DNA from: Candidatus Thalassarchaeaceae archaeon
GTDB taxonomy: Archaea > Thermoplasmatota > Poseidoniia > Poseidoniales > Thalassarchaeaceae
NCBI GenBank assembly: GCA_030747395.1
Contig: JASLKT010000008.1
Span: 1-38,668 of the forward strand
DNA length: 38,668 nucleotides
Direction of reading: 5' to 3'
In this document: positions 31,688-38,668 of the stretch, in pieces
Layout: the number at the start of each line of letters is the position of its first letter
Position numbering within the stretch: the first letter of the stretch is position 1
Made by a program: the position numbers and the translations under genes
The notes under the pieces: generated by a model
Seen by the model: the letters and a program-made list of their open reading frames with translations, nothing else
What the model was told of the DNA's origin: nothing
The model's database searches: none

Positions 31688-32242
31688 TTACAACTCAAGC
31701 TCCCAAAGTTCGTCACCAATGTGGTGAAGCATTTTCACGGCTTTGCCTTTTACGGCATCGACCATTTCGCTTGAGTCCATCATGGCCCAGCCGATAGCCA
31801 ACGGTTTACCATGGGCTTGGTCACGAATCCAAATGAGATCTCCAGCTTCAATGCAGTCACAGGCACTGTGAATCCCTGCGGCCATACAATCGGCACCATT
31901 CATCAGGAAGGGGATTGCTCCGTGGTCAACATCACACCATTTTCGTGTGGGATTCCAAGCAAGGATACCGCGTAATGTTGGAAAAGCAATAGTTTCACCC
32001 TCCAAATCTTCGACTTCCATGCCTAGGGGTGATTTGTCAACAATCAACATATTCCATGGTCCAAAAGTAGCGGTTTCAAGGAAAGCAGACGACAAGTCGG
32101 CCTCAACTCCAAGAGGAACCGTCAACCTCTCTATGAGCTTCTTGATTTTCTTGTGTCGCACCGGCTTGCGGCCTTTCAATTTCCAATCCTTCTTGGCCAC
32201 GTCTAAACGAGGAATCGACACTCTTTCAATTCTCCCGCTCAT
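31688..32242 (-). CDS. PUA-domain RNA-binding protein (MCT-1/Tma20-like)
   Basis: A 184-residue archaeal protein. The basic N-terminal half (about 1-90; RKPVRHKKIKKLIERL) resembles the pre-PUA domain of archaeal MCT-1-like proteins. The C-terminal half (about 95-170) is a PUA domain, with FLMNGADCMAAGI, AGDLIWIRDQAHGKPLAIGWAMMDS. PUA domains bind structured RNA, often tRNA acceptor stems; relatives act in translation initiation or ribosome recycling. The start ATG 32242 is preferred to GTG 32257. It diverges from the FAH-family gene. Confidence 0.85.
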   Translation of the reverse strand: MSGRIERVSIPRLDVAKKDWKLKGRKPVRHKKIKKLIERLTVPLGVEADLSSAFLETATFGPWNMLIVDKSPLGMEVEDLEGETIAFPTLRGILAWNPTRKWCDVDHGAIPFLMNGADCMAAGIHSACDCIEAGDLIWIRDQAHGKPLAIGWAMMDSSEMVDAVKGKAVKMLHHIGDELWELEL

Positions 32243-32260
32243 TTGATGTTCAACCACTCA

Positions 32261-32279
32261 CTCGGCTAACCATGCCGAG
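32261..32279 (+). promoter_or_regulatory. small hairpin with a start codon in the loop
   Basis: CTCGGC and GCCGAG flank a seven-base loop that contains most of the ATG (32272-32274) of the FAH-family gene. Six pairs only, so chance is possible. Confidence 0.25.
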
Positions 32280-32871
32280 CATCTGGTGTGCCCTTCGAAC
32301 CTTCGCGTCCCACGCCAAAGAAATGGGTGGACAACCCCTCAAATCTCCGCGTTTTTTCCTCAAGCCTTGGGCCGCACTCGCTCAACCTCCAGTAGGTTGT
32401 GAGATGATGCTCCCTACACATTTGGATGAAGTGCATCATGAGGTGGAATTGGTACTCAAATTGGGCGAAGATATGGGCCTTTCTCAAATTGCAGTGGGTT
32501 TAGATTTGACAGATCGTAATACTCAGAATATAGCCAAATCTGAAGGAATGCCTTGGACTCAATCGAAGGGTTTTGCCAACAGCGCCATCGTCGGCAATTT
32601 TGTCGAACCTCCTGTAGGCCTCGCCCATCTTCGTTTGGAACTCGCAATCAACGGTGAACCAAGACAAGAAGCAACCATTGGAGAAATGTCGTTCCCTCCA
32701 CTCGATCTGCTCAACAGTTTATCTCAATGGGCCCCATTGGAAAAAGGAGATTTACTATTCTGTGGTACCCCTTCTGGAATTGGTTCATTGGTCAGAGGTG
32801 ACCATATCCATGCGCGATTGCTGCGCGAAGATGGAACCGTTCTTTCTGAACTCGACCTAGTTTTGGTCTAA
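32272..32871 (+). CDS. fumarylacetoacetate hydrolase family protein
   Basis: A 199-residue member of the FAH family, single-domain type. The metal-binding acidic pair E57/E59 is in HHEVEL and D78 is in VGLDLTDR, with the closing FCGTPSGIGSLVRGD. Relatives of this size (FAHD1, YcgM-like) act as acylpyruvate hydrolases or oxaloacetate decarboxylases; the substrate here is uncertain. ATG 32272 starts MPSIWCALRTF, close to the usual beginning of the domain. Stop TAA abuts the stop of the convergent ACT gene. Confidence 0.9.
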   Translation: MPSIWCALRTFASHAKEMGGQPLKSPRFFLKPWAALAQPPVGCEMMLPTHLDEVHHEVELVLKLGEDMGLSQIAVGLDLTDRNTQNIAKSEGMPWTQSKGFANSAIVGNFVEPPVGLAHLRLELAINGEPRQEATIGEMSFPPLDLLNSLSQWAPLEKGDLLFCGTPSGIGSLVRGDHIHARLLREDGTVLSELDLVLV

Positions 32872-33282
32872 TCAGGGTGGAACTGATTCATGCAGGTTGA
32901 GTGTAGCGCGTGCCTTGTCGATATTATCAACCGAGAAGGCCAGTTCTGTCGCACCTTGGATTCTTGATAGCACATATATCGAAGTGATACTAACACCCGC
33001 TTCACCCAAGCGTTCTGAGAAATCCGCGAGTGCACCAGGTTTGTCTGGCATGGATTGTGATAGCAACTGGGTGGTGGCGTATGAAATTTCCAGTGAATCC
33101 AATGCCATACGAGCCTCAACGGTTTGGTTGGTAACGATGACTACGTTGGTATCAATCGCGCACATGGTCTCAATATTGATTCCACGATTTGCAAATTCAC
33201 GGCTTACAAGAGCCAATTGCCCAACTTCATCACGCAACTCTATTTTGAATTCTAAGCGTCCCTCACTCACAGTTATCGCCAA
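32872..33282 (-). CDS. tandem ACT-domain protein
   Basis: A 136-residue protein made of two ACT domains: EFKIELRDEVGQLALVSREFANRGINIET (first), and SQSMPDKPGALADFSERLGEAGVSITSIYV (second). ACT domains bind amino acids and usually regulate enzymes of their synthesis; stand-alone pairs are seen next to amino-acid genes. The branched-chain aminotransferase gene lies 1 kb away but on the same strand behind other genes. The reading frame offers only TTG 33282 or GTG 33270 as starts. Confidence 0.85.
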   Translation of the reverse strand: MAITVSEGRLEFKIELRDEVGQLALVSREFANRGINIETMCAIDTNVVIVTNQTVEARMALDSLEISYATTQLLSQSMPDKPGALADFSERLGEAGVSITSIYVLSRIQGATELAFSVDNIDKARATLNLHESVPP

Positions 33283-33370
33283 TTCTGCCGGGCCGTGTTT
33301 CGGCTATTTACCCACCGGATGACAAAAATTGTCAATCGCGCTCTTGAAATAAGGGAAGTAGGTCGCCCGA

Positions 33371-33383
33371 TTCCCAGAGGGAA
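33371..33383 (+). promoter_or_regulatory. short hairpin before the S8e start
   Basis: TTCCC-AGA-GGGAA ends five bases before ATG 33389. The 3' arm includes the purine-rich GAGGGAA that would serve as a ribosome site. Five pairs only. Confidence 0.3.
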
Positions 33384-33388
33384 GCACT

Positions 33389-33778
33389 ATGGCACACTGG
33401 CACGGTATCTCACGACGCAAGTCATCCGGCGGTCGACTCAAGCGACCAAGCAGTTATCGCGGCAAGCGTCGCACTGAAATTGCCTCGGAGAAGCAGTTCA
33501 CCATGATTGGTGATACAAGTCGCAAGTGTTACCGTAAGCGTGCTGGTTCACAATCCGTCCGAGTTTTGTTTGACACGGTCATCAATGTCGCCGACAAGAA
33601 GACGGGCAAGGTCACACAAGCAACACTCCAATCCGTATCAGAGAATGCAGCGGATCCCAACTACGTCCGACGTAACATCATGACCAAGGGCGCAGTTGTT
33701 GAAACAGACAAGGGACAAGTCCGAATCACCAGTCGACCAGGCAGTCACGGCGTCATTAACGGCGTTCTACTAGAGTGA
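33389..33778 (+). CDS. rps8e: 30S ribosomal protein S8e
   Basis: A 129-residue small-subunit protein specific to archaea and eukaryotes. The start MAHWHGISRRKSSGGR and the basic run KRPSSYRGKRRTEIAS are family hallmarks, as is YRKRAG. The end has ITSRPGSHGVINGVLLE, the usual closing. No intron or insert is seen. It is followed at once by the SRP19 gene; the pair is a common archaeal arrangement. Confidence 0.97.
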   Translation: MAHWHGISRRKSSGGRLKRPSSYRGKRRTEIASEKQFTMIGDTSRKCYRKRAGSQSVRVLFDTVINVADKKTGKVTQATLQSVSENAADPNYVRRNIMTKGAVVETDKGQVRITSRPGSHGVINGVLLE

Positions 33779-33796
33779 AGGTTGACAACAGAGGAC

Positions 33797-33820
33797 CTGT
33801 TCCCATTCTCAGAGGGACAG
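33797..33820 (+). promoter_or_regulatory. bulged hairpin before the SRP19 start
   Basis: CTGTTCCC (33797-33804) pairs with GGGACAG (33814-33820) with one bulged T and a nine-base loop, ending two bases before ATG 33823. The 3' part contains GAGGGA, a Shine-Dalgarno-like stretch. Confidence 0.35.
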
Positions 33821-33822
33821 AG

Positions 33823-34269
33823 ATGGCGAACCACCCAGACCGCATCGTCGTTTGGCCGGGTTACTTCGATTTGAAGACCAGTCGCCGCTCTGGACGCCGG
33901 GTTTCCAAGAACCGTTCAGTGGTCAATCCTTCTCTCGATGGTTTGGCTTATGCTGCTCGCAGTGCAGGTATTCGCAAGATGAAGCGTGAGGAAAATACCA
34001 GCCACCCTTCTCGCCCACATGCACAGGAAGGTCGATTGTGGATTTCAACCGCAGATGCTCTCTCAGCAACCGGAGCAGATTCCAAAGAAGGCATTCTTCA
34101 GGTGATTGGAAGTGCATGGAATAGTCAACAGTCCGAAGCGAAGGCTGCTGAGAAGGCAGCCAAAACAAGTGGTCCTAAGGCCGGAGATAAACGTGGACAA
34201 AGTCAACGCAAATCGTTCAAGACAGCAAAAGGCCGCAAACCGAGTGAACGCCGAAAGCGTCGCAAGTAA
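33823..34269 (+). CDS. srp19: signal recognition particle subunit SRP19
   Basis: A 148-residue SRP19, which binds SRP RNA and prepares it for SRP54. The first 90 residues fit the family, with IVVWPGYFDLKTSRRSGRRVSK at the start and the arginine-rich surface. After about residue 95 the protein has an extra basic tail (KSFKTAKGRKPSERRKRRK) not present in the shortest archaeal SRP19. ATG 33823 starts the family sequence MANHPDRIVV; the GTG overlapping the S8e stop would add 16 residues. The stop TAA abuts the stop of ilvE. Confidence 0.92.
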   Translation: MANHPDRIVVWPGYFDLKTSRRSGRRVSKNRSVVNPSLDGLAYAARSAGIRKMKREENTSHPSRPHAQEGRLWISTADALSATGADSKEGILQVIGSAWNSQQSEAKAAEKAAKTSGPKAGDKRGQSQRKSFKTAKGRKPSERRKRRK

Positions 34270-35307
34270 TCATTCAGCCTCAATATTGGGGATGGGCACT
34301 GCTCGAATCCATCCGAAGACATCTGCTTCAACCTGCGTTTGGATTCCTGTGAGGGCGTCATACAATTCACCCGTAACGGCTCCAACCTCGTTATTGGAAT
34401 ACATCGTGCAAATGTCTCCATGACAAATCGAACCAATGGGGCTAATCACTGCAGCCGTACCAGCACAGAAACATTCGTCTGCTTGCAAGACAAATTCGAT
34501 GTCAACTTTCTCTTCTCGAACTTCGTAACCTTTGTTGCGAGCCAAATCAATAATTGACGCACGTGTGATTCCAGGGAGGATGGTTCCAGTCAATTCAGGT
34601 GTGTAGATGACGCCATCTTTGACGCAGAAGAAATTGGCAGCTCCAACTTCCTCGATGTAGCGATGATCAACAGCATCAAGATAGATAATTTCGGCAAACC
34701 CTTCACTCTTTGCGCCCTTGGAGGGCATCATCCCCGGCGCATAGTTTCCAATGGCCTTGACGCCTCCCGAACCACCTGGGCAAGCCCGATGATAGTCATC
34801 ACTGACCTTCAGAGAAATGGGATGCATTCCACCCTTGAAGTAAGGCCCAACTGGACAGACATAGATCATGAATGTGTATTCGGGAGCAGGTGATACGCCT
34901 AGAATCGCACCAGTGCCCCACAATACGGGTCTGATGTAGAGGGCCCCCTTACCAGTGGGTGGAACCCAACGTGCATTGGCCGCGACCACGCTTTCCACAG
35001 CATCAAGGAACATTTCTTCGGGAACGGGTGGCATGCCCAAGCGCTTCGCGCCCGTCTGCAGGCGAGCCGCATTTCGCTCTGGGCGGAATAGGACAATGCC
35101 TCCATTGACACTACGTTGTGCCTTCATGCCCTCAAAGAGGCCTTGGCCGTAGTTGAGGACACCTGCAGCGGGAGAAATAGTGATGTCACCAAAGGGCATC
35201 ATCTCGCCTTGTGACCACTCTTCACCAAGTTTGCACTTGGCCACATACATCGTATCTGTCGGAGTAAACGAGAAGGTGAGTGCGTCCCAATCGATTTGCT
35301 CCTCCAT
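34270..35307 (-). CDS. ilvE: branched-chain amino-acid aminotransferase
   Basis: A 345-residue class IV PLP aminotransferase that interconverts Leu, Ile and Val with their keto acids. It is of the longer, BCAT type: GQGLFEGMKAQRS, the PLP lysine K184 in GGVKAIGNYAPG, LDAVDHRYIEEVGAANFF and TGTILPGITRASII. A cysteine motif CFCAGTAAVISPIG near the end fits the family. ATG 35307 is preferred since a TATA-like GATATA lies about 23 bases before it; ATG 35322 would put that element too close. Confidence 0.95.
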   Translation of the reverse strand: MEEQIDWDALTFSFTPTDTMYVAKCKLGEEWSQGEMMPFGDITISPAAGVLNYGQGLFEGMKAQRSVNGGIVLFRPERNAARLQTGAKRLGMPPVPEEMFLDAVESVVAANARWVPPTGKGALYIRPVLWGTGAILGVSPAPEYTFMIYVCPVGPYFKGGMHPISLKVSDDYHRACPGGSGGVKAIGNYAPGMMPSKGAKSEGFAEIIYLDAVDHRYIEEVGAANFFCVKDGVIYTPELTGTILPGITRASIIDLARNKGYEVREEKVDIEFVLQADECFCAGTAAVISPIGSICHGDICTMYSNNEVGAVTGELYDALTGIQTQVEADVFGWIRAVPIPNIEAE

Positions 35308-35325
35308 GACAATTGCTCCCATTTC

Positions 35326-35334
35326 CGTATATCA
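35326..35334 (-). promoter_or_regulatory. TATA-like element of ilvE
   Basis: The minus strand reads TGATATACG, centred about 23 bases before ATG 35307, fitting a leaderless archaeal promoter. Confidence 0.35.
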
Positions 35335-35447
35335 GGCTAGTTCGCGAACGCAGGGGGTGGTTCTCAACCATTCCGCCTGCGTTTTCTCAAACCAATGAGG
35401 GCGATGCACCCCATAGAATTCAAAGACACCCGCCTCAATCAAGGTTC

Positions 35448-37946
35448 ATGTCCGCTGAAGAGGAGGCCTGTATTGTCTCGGCTTCCTACCATCATTTTGG
35501 CTCACAAACAGTGGTCGAACTCTGGTTGCGCGCGCGTGAGGGCCACTCTACACTTCTGTTGGTTCATGGATTGCGACCCTTTCTTGAAATTGCAGTACCT
35601 GGAAAGACTGCAGAATTACCGACTGATATTGAAGAGCGATTGGAAAAGGCTCGCAACGTGAAAGATGTCACTCTAATTCATTCTCCAGTGGACAAGTGGA
35701 CTGATTTGGGAATCAAGCCACACTGGAAGGTTGAGGTCAAGCAACCCTACAATGTTCCAAAAATTCGAGAATCCTTGAAATCGAATTGGGAATTGAGTAG
35801 TGCAGATATTGTGTTTCCACAACGTTTGTTGCTTGAACTGGATCTTGGTCCACACATTGCTTGGAAAGGTGAATTGCTTCCAAAGGATGGTGACGCCATT
35901 CGTGATGCCGGGGGTCGTGGTTTGTATCCTACTGATCAGGTAGCCCGCTGCCACATTGATGATTTACGCGCAGTCGAAGCATTCGCAGCCCCCCTTGTCA
36001 CCTTCTCGTTTGATTTGGAAACCAGTATTGAATCGGGGAGAATCCTCTGTGCAGCAGCCGTTGTTGAACAAAATGGCCAAAGTGAGACGCATACATTCCG
36101 AGGCGATGAACGCGAGATGCTGGAAGGCTTGACGCGCTTGGTACGCGATAGTGACCCCGATATCATTACGGGATACAATATCGATAATTTCGATTTACCT
36201 AAAATCAAAGAGCGCATGGAGGAATTGGAAGATCGCAAGGACCGATTGACAAAAGCAACGCTTGCGGGGTGGGGTCGTATTCCCATCACCGAAGAGGCCT
36301 GCAAAGGAGGGATGCGTGGCCCACCTATTCTGGCCAATCGCCAACAAAATCGCAAATGGACCTTGACAGGCCGTTGTGTAATGGATGCTTGGTGGGAGGC
36401 ACGAATGACACTACGTCCCAAGCGCGAGACTCTCAAATTCGTCTCTGAATTGCTGTTTCCTGACCGCGAGGAACTGCGCAAGATGGATGTGGATGCCAGC
36501 CGCATGGATGAGGAATGGGCTTCCCGTCCAGATGTAGTTCTCGAATATTGTGCGCAAGACGCATTGTTACCCATCGAGATTCTAGATGCCATTTCCGCAA
36601 CCGCACGCAAGGAAGCTCTCGCTGCAGTTGGTAAGGTGCCATTGGAGACCGCTGTGGGCGGTTCGACGAGTCAGTGGTTGGATAGTTTGGTCATTCGCTT
36701 GGCCGATCGAGAAAATATTGCCGTACCGATGACTCGTCGAGGTGGTAAATCAGATGCGATTACTGGTGGCTATGTTCATGATATCGAAGGGGGTCGTTAT
36801 CCGTGGGTTGCAGTGCTCGATTTCAAATCGATGTATCCTTCGATTATGATTACCAACAACATCTGTCATACAACTAGAGTTGACAGTTCGGATGAATCCA
36901 CTGAAGTGAACCAGTCTCCGAGCGGCACGAAATTTCTCAAGAAGGAGGTGCGTGACGGCCTTGTGCCACGATTGTTGCAGGATTTGATGGCACAACGTGA
37001 CGAACACAAAGCACTGATGAAAAGTGCGAAGGATGAATCTACCCGCCTATTCCATGATCAGATGCAATCAGCCGTGAAAATTCTGATGAATACTTTCTAC
37101 GGAGTATTCGCCTCGGCTTTCTATCGGTTCACCCATCAGGACATCGGCTCAGCCATCACGGCTTGGGCGCGATCCAACATCAAGAAAATCATCCACGCAT
37201 TGGAAGAAGAAGGCCATCCAGTGGTCTATTCCGATACTGATTCTGTTTTTGTTTCAGCACCAGAAGAAGGAAAGGAACCATTGGTTACTTTCGGCCATGA
37301 ATTGGCCAGTAGATTCACCAAAGAAGGTGCTGAACTAGAATTTGAGAAAGGCCTCTCAGTCTTCTTCAGTCATGGTGCCAAGAAGCGATATGTCGGTCGC
37401 GTGGTTTGGCCCGAAGAAGAGTTATTGATTCGTGGATATGAGGTTCGAAGGACCGATTCATTCGATCTTCTCAACAGTACGATGATGGGTACATTTGAGC
37501 GGATTCTAGATGGTGATGAGGATGGAGCCTACAAACACGTCATCAGCCTGATTCGTTCGGTCAAAGCAGGCGAGGTCGATGTTGAGGATCTCATCATCAG
37601 TCGTTCTTGCAAAGGCAAGGTTCTGAAGGACGGGACGGTGGATTTCTCAGTTTATTCCAATCCCGATGGCTTGCCCTACGTGCAGGCTGCTCGCAAACGG
37701 ATTGCACGCGGATTGCAATTCACTCCAGGGATGAAGGTGAGTTACATCGTTACAGAATCCAAGAAACGCCCTCTAACCGTCGAACCATGGCTGGTCGCAG
37801 AGACAGGTGATGCACCTCCTGTTCCTGATTGGTCGTTCTATGCTGAACGCCTTGCTCGAGCCATGGGCCGAATAACAGAAGTGTATGGGTGGTCAGCCAA
37901 GGATTTGCTGTTAGGAAGCCGCCAGCAGACTTTCGATTTCTTCTGA
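35448..37946 (+). CDS. polB: family B DNA polymerase
   Basis: A replicative or repair family B polymerase of 832 residues with proofreading. Exonuclease motifs: FDLETS (D189, E191), GYNIDNFD (242-249) and EYCAQD (Y367, D371). Polymerase motifs: A in LDFKSMYPSIM (D458), B in KILMNTFYGVFAS (about 544-556) and C in YSDTDSVF (D596, D598), then KKRYVG. Every catalytic residue is present. No intein or insert is seen at motif A, B or C, the usual intein sites. ATG 35448 gives the natural start MSAEEEACIV. A hairpin overlaps its stop codon. It diverges from ilvE. Confidence 0.97.
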   Translation: MSAEEEACIVSASYHHFGSQTVVELWLRAREGHSTLLLVHGLRPFLEIAVPGKTAELPTDIEERLEKARNVKDVTLIHSPVDKWTDLGIKPHWKVEVKQPYNVPKIRESLKSNWELSSADIVFPQRLLLELDLGPHIAWKGELLPKDGDAIRDAGGRGLYPTDQVARCHIDDLRAVEAFAAPLVTFSFDLETSIESGRILCAAAVVEQNGQSETHTFRGDEREMLEGLTRLVRDSDPDIITGYNIDNFDLPKIKERMEELEDRKDRLTKATLAGWGRIPITEEACKGGMRGPPILANRQQNRKWTLTGRCVMDAWWEARMTLRPKRETLKFVSELLFPDREELRKMDVDASRMDEEWASRPDVVLEYCAQDALLPIEILDAISATARKEALAAVGKVPLETAVGGSTSQWLDSLVIRLADRENIAVPMTRRGGKSDAITGGYVHDIEGGRYPWVAVLDFKSMYPSIMITNNICHTTRVDSSDESTEVNQSPSGTKFLKKEVRDGLVPRLLQDLMAQRDEHKALMKSAKDESTRLFHDQMQSAVKILMNTFYGVFASAFYRFTHQDIGSAITAWARSNIKKIIHALEEEGHPVVYSDTDSVFVSAPEEGKEPLVTFGHELASRFTKEGAELEFEKGLSVFFSHGAKKRYVGRVVWPEEELLIRGYEVRRTDSFDLLNSTMMGTFERILDGDEDGAYKHVISLIRSVKAGEVDVEDLIISRSCKGKVLKDGTVDFSVYSNPDGLPYVQAARKRIARGLQFTPGMKVSYIVTESKKRPLTVEPWLVAETGDAPPVPDWSFYAERLARAMGRITEVYGWSAKDLLLGSRQQTFDFF

Positions 37947-37959
37947 CGCCGTAGGCGTC
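37945..37959 (+). terminator. six-pair hairpin overlapping the polB stop codon
   Basis: GACGCC and GGCGTC flank a GTA loop, and the first arm begins within the TGA stop. A short T-containing stretch (CCATCTT) follows. It is placed as the end of the polB transcript. Confidence 0.45.
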
Positions 37960-38004
37960 CATCTTAGCGAATGGTTGATGATGGACGAGCGCCCCCTTGA
38001 GTTC

Positions 38005-38668
38005 ATGCGACGCGCCACCGTGCTGTTCACCGCCACCCTTCTTCTGGCCACTGCAATGGCTGGGTGCCTTGAAACGATGTCGAGCAATGCTGCTCCCATC
38101 GTATCGTTCACAATCTCACCTTCTGGAACCGTCAAAGTTGGAGATACAGTCACATTTGATGCATCAGGAACACGAGATCCAAATAACGATCAAATGACCT
38201 TTGAATGGAATTTTGGTGACGACAATACACAGGAAGGCATTGGCCTATCCACGGTGACTCACACATACAATGTGGAAGGAGCTAGAACCATCAAACTGAC
38301 AGTTACAGACAGTGGTGATATGGCCGACATCGAAGAGAAAACCATCGTCGTCGCTTCTGCTGATGCCGCTCTTCCGACAGCATCGATTGTCCATTACAAA
38401 GACGACGATTGCACGGGTGATGATGCTCCAGCAGGCACATTCATCCTGGCTTGGATTTGTGAAGAAGAAATGGAGACCAGTGATGACACGGTCGATGCAA
38501 TGACTACCATTCAGTTGGATGGCTCGGACTCAGCAGCAGGCGATTCCAGTTCATATCTGACCGATTACGAATGGGATCTTGACATCAATGTCGACAGTGA
38601 TGGAGATGGCGATTTGGCCAATGATGTCGACAAGACCGGAGAGAATGCAGAGTGGACCAATGTTTGGC
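38005..38668 (+). CDS. PKD-domain lipoprotein, 3'-truncated
   Basis: The first 221 residues of a surface lipoprotein. MRRATVLFTATLLLATAMAGC is a lipoprotein signal with the lipid-bearing cysteine at residue 21. Residues about 28-110 form a PKD domain: VSFTISPSGTVKVGDTVTF, then DPNNDQMTFEWNFGDD, HTYNVEGARTIKLTV. A second, similar domain begins after about 125 (DGSDSAAGDSSSYLTDYEWDLD). PKD domains mediate surface adhesion or binding. The frame is open to the end of the window. ATG 37981 is also in frame but would put eight residues ahead of the signal peptide. Confidence 0.85.
   Translation, partial: MRRATVLFTATLLLATAMAGCLETMSSNAAPIVSFTISPSGTVKVGDTVTFDASGTRDPNNDQMTFEWNFGDDNTQEGIGLSTVTHTYNVEGARTIKLTVTDSGDMADIEEKTIVVASADAALPTASIVHYKDDDCTGDDAPAGTFILAWICEEEMETSDDTVDAMTTIQLDGSDSAAGDSSSYLTDYEWDLDINVDSDGDGDLANDVDKTGENAEWTNVW

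Noticed and set aside
35936-36610. 224-codon open frame on the minus strand inside polB
   Set aside because: The plus strand has all polymerase motifs in order; the opposite frame is Ser/Arg-rich and featureless.
1-38668. CRISPR arrays, insertion sequences or rRNA genes
   Set aside because: No regularly spaced direct repeats, transposase motifs with terminal repeats, or ribosomal RNA sequence were seen.

Overview
The window is a compact piece of a euryarchaeal genome, most likely a marine Group II archaeon (Candidatus Poseidoniales). This is inferred from gene content, not from a database search. Archaeal information-processing genes (ribosomal protein S8e, SRP19, Sec61-beta, a family B DNA polymerase, an Lrp-type regulator, a Trm-G10-type tRNA methylase, a PUA protein, a NOL1/NOP2/Sun methylase) sit beside an aerobic A-type cytochrome oxidase operon, several lipoproteins with an 'SGC' lipobox, and bacterial-looking enzymes (bifunctional RibD, aminopeptidase C, cold-shock protein). 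Neither tRNA gene encodes CCA. Genes are tightly packed and no gap without a gene exceeds about 150 bases.

Layout. 1-5.9 kb: end of a tRNA methylase gene, tRNA-Arg(TCG), a YkgJ-type cysteine-cluster protein, RibD, a diacylglycerol-kinase-like lipid kinase, a lipoprotein with a long charged tail, and a Sco1/SenC-like copper chaperone. 5.9-10.8 kb: tRNA-Ser(TGA) and the cytochrome oxidase operon coxB-coxA-coxC-subunit IV on the minus strand; coxA carries an unusual N-terminal extracellular domain. 10.8-17.7 kb: DUF167 and TOPRIM proteins facing a block of four minus-strand genes (SNF2 helicase, Lrp regulator, membrane protein, RNA m5C methylase). 17.7-22.3 kb: a polytopic membrane protein, a small unknown protein behind a structured leader, Sec61-beta, an unknown protein, a helix-hairpin-helix protein with a histone-H1-like tail, and a Xer recombinase. 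22.3-23.6 kb: a RimK-like ATP-grasp ligase fused to an RCK_C domain. 23.7-29.4 kb: a co-directional plus-strand run of a membrane protein with collagen-like repeats, a membrane protein with an N-terminal SAP domain, ParA, a small protein bearing only the ParA-activating tip of ParB, and an esterase. 29.4-38.7 kb: aminopeptidase C, an exported protein with a sortase-like tail, cold-shock protein, PUA protein, FAH-family hydrolase, ACT-domain protein, S8e, SRP19, branched-chain aminotransferase, DNA polymerase B, and the start of a PKD-domain lipoprotein.

How the genes may work together. The Sco-like protein would supply copper to the CuA site of CoxB. The most interesting candidate system is the 23.7-28.5 kb run: a DNA-binding SAP domain fixed to the membrane, a ParA ATPase, and a ParB-like activator without a DNA-binding domain. 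Together these could form a membrane-linked chromosome partition device, in a neighbourhood that also holds a Xer recombinase and an H1-like chromatin protein. Two genome-wide habits are also visible. Five of nine convergent gene pairs have stop codons that abut with no gap. Several start codons are preceded, within a few bases, by a hairpin whose 3' arm often carries a purine-rich, Shine-Dalgarno-like stretch.
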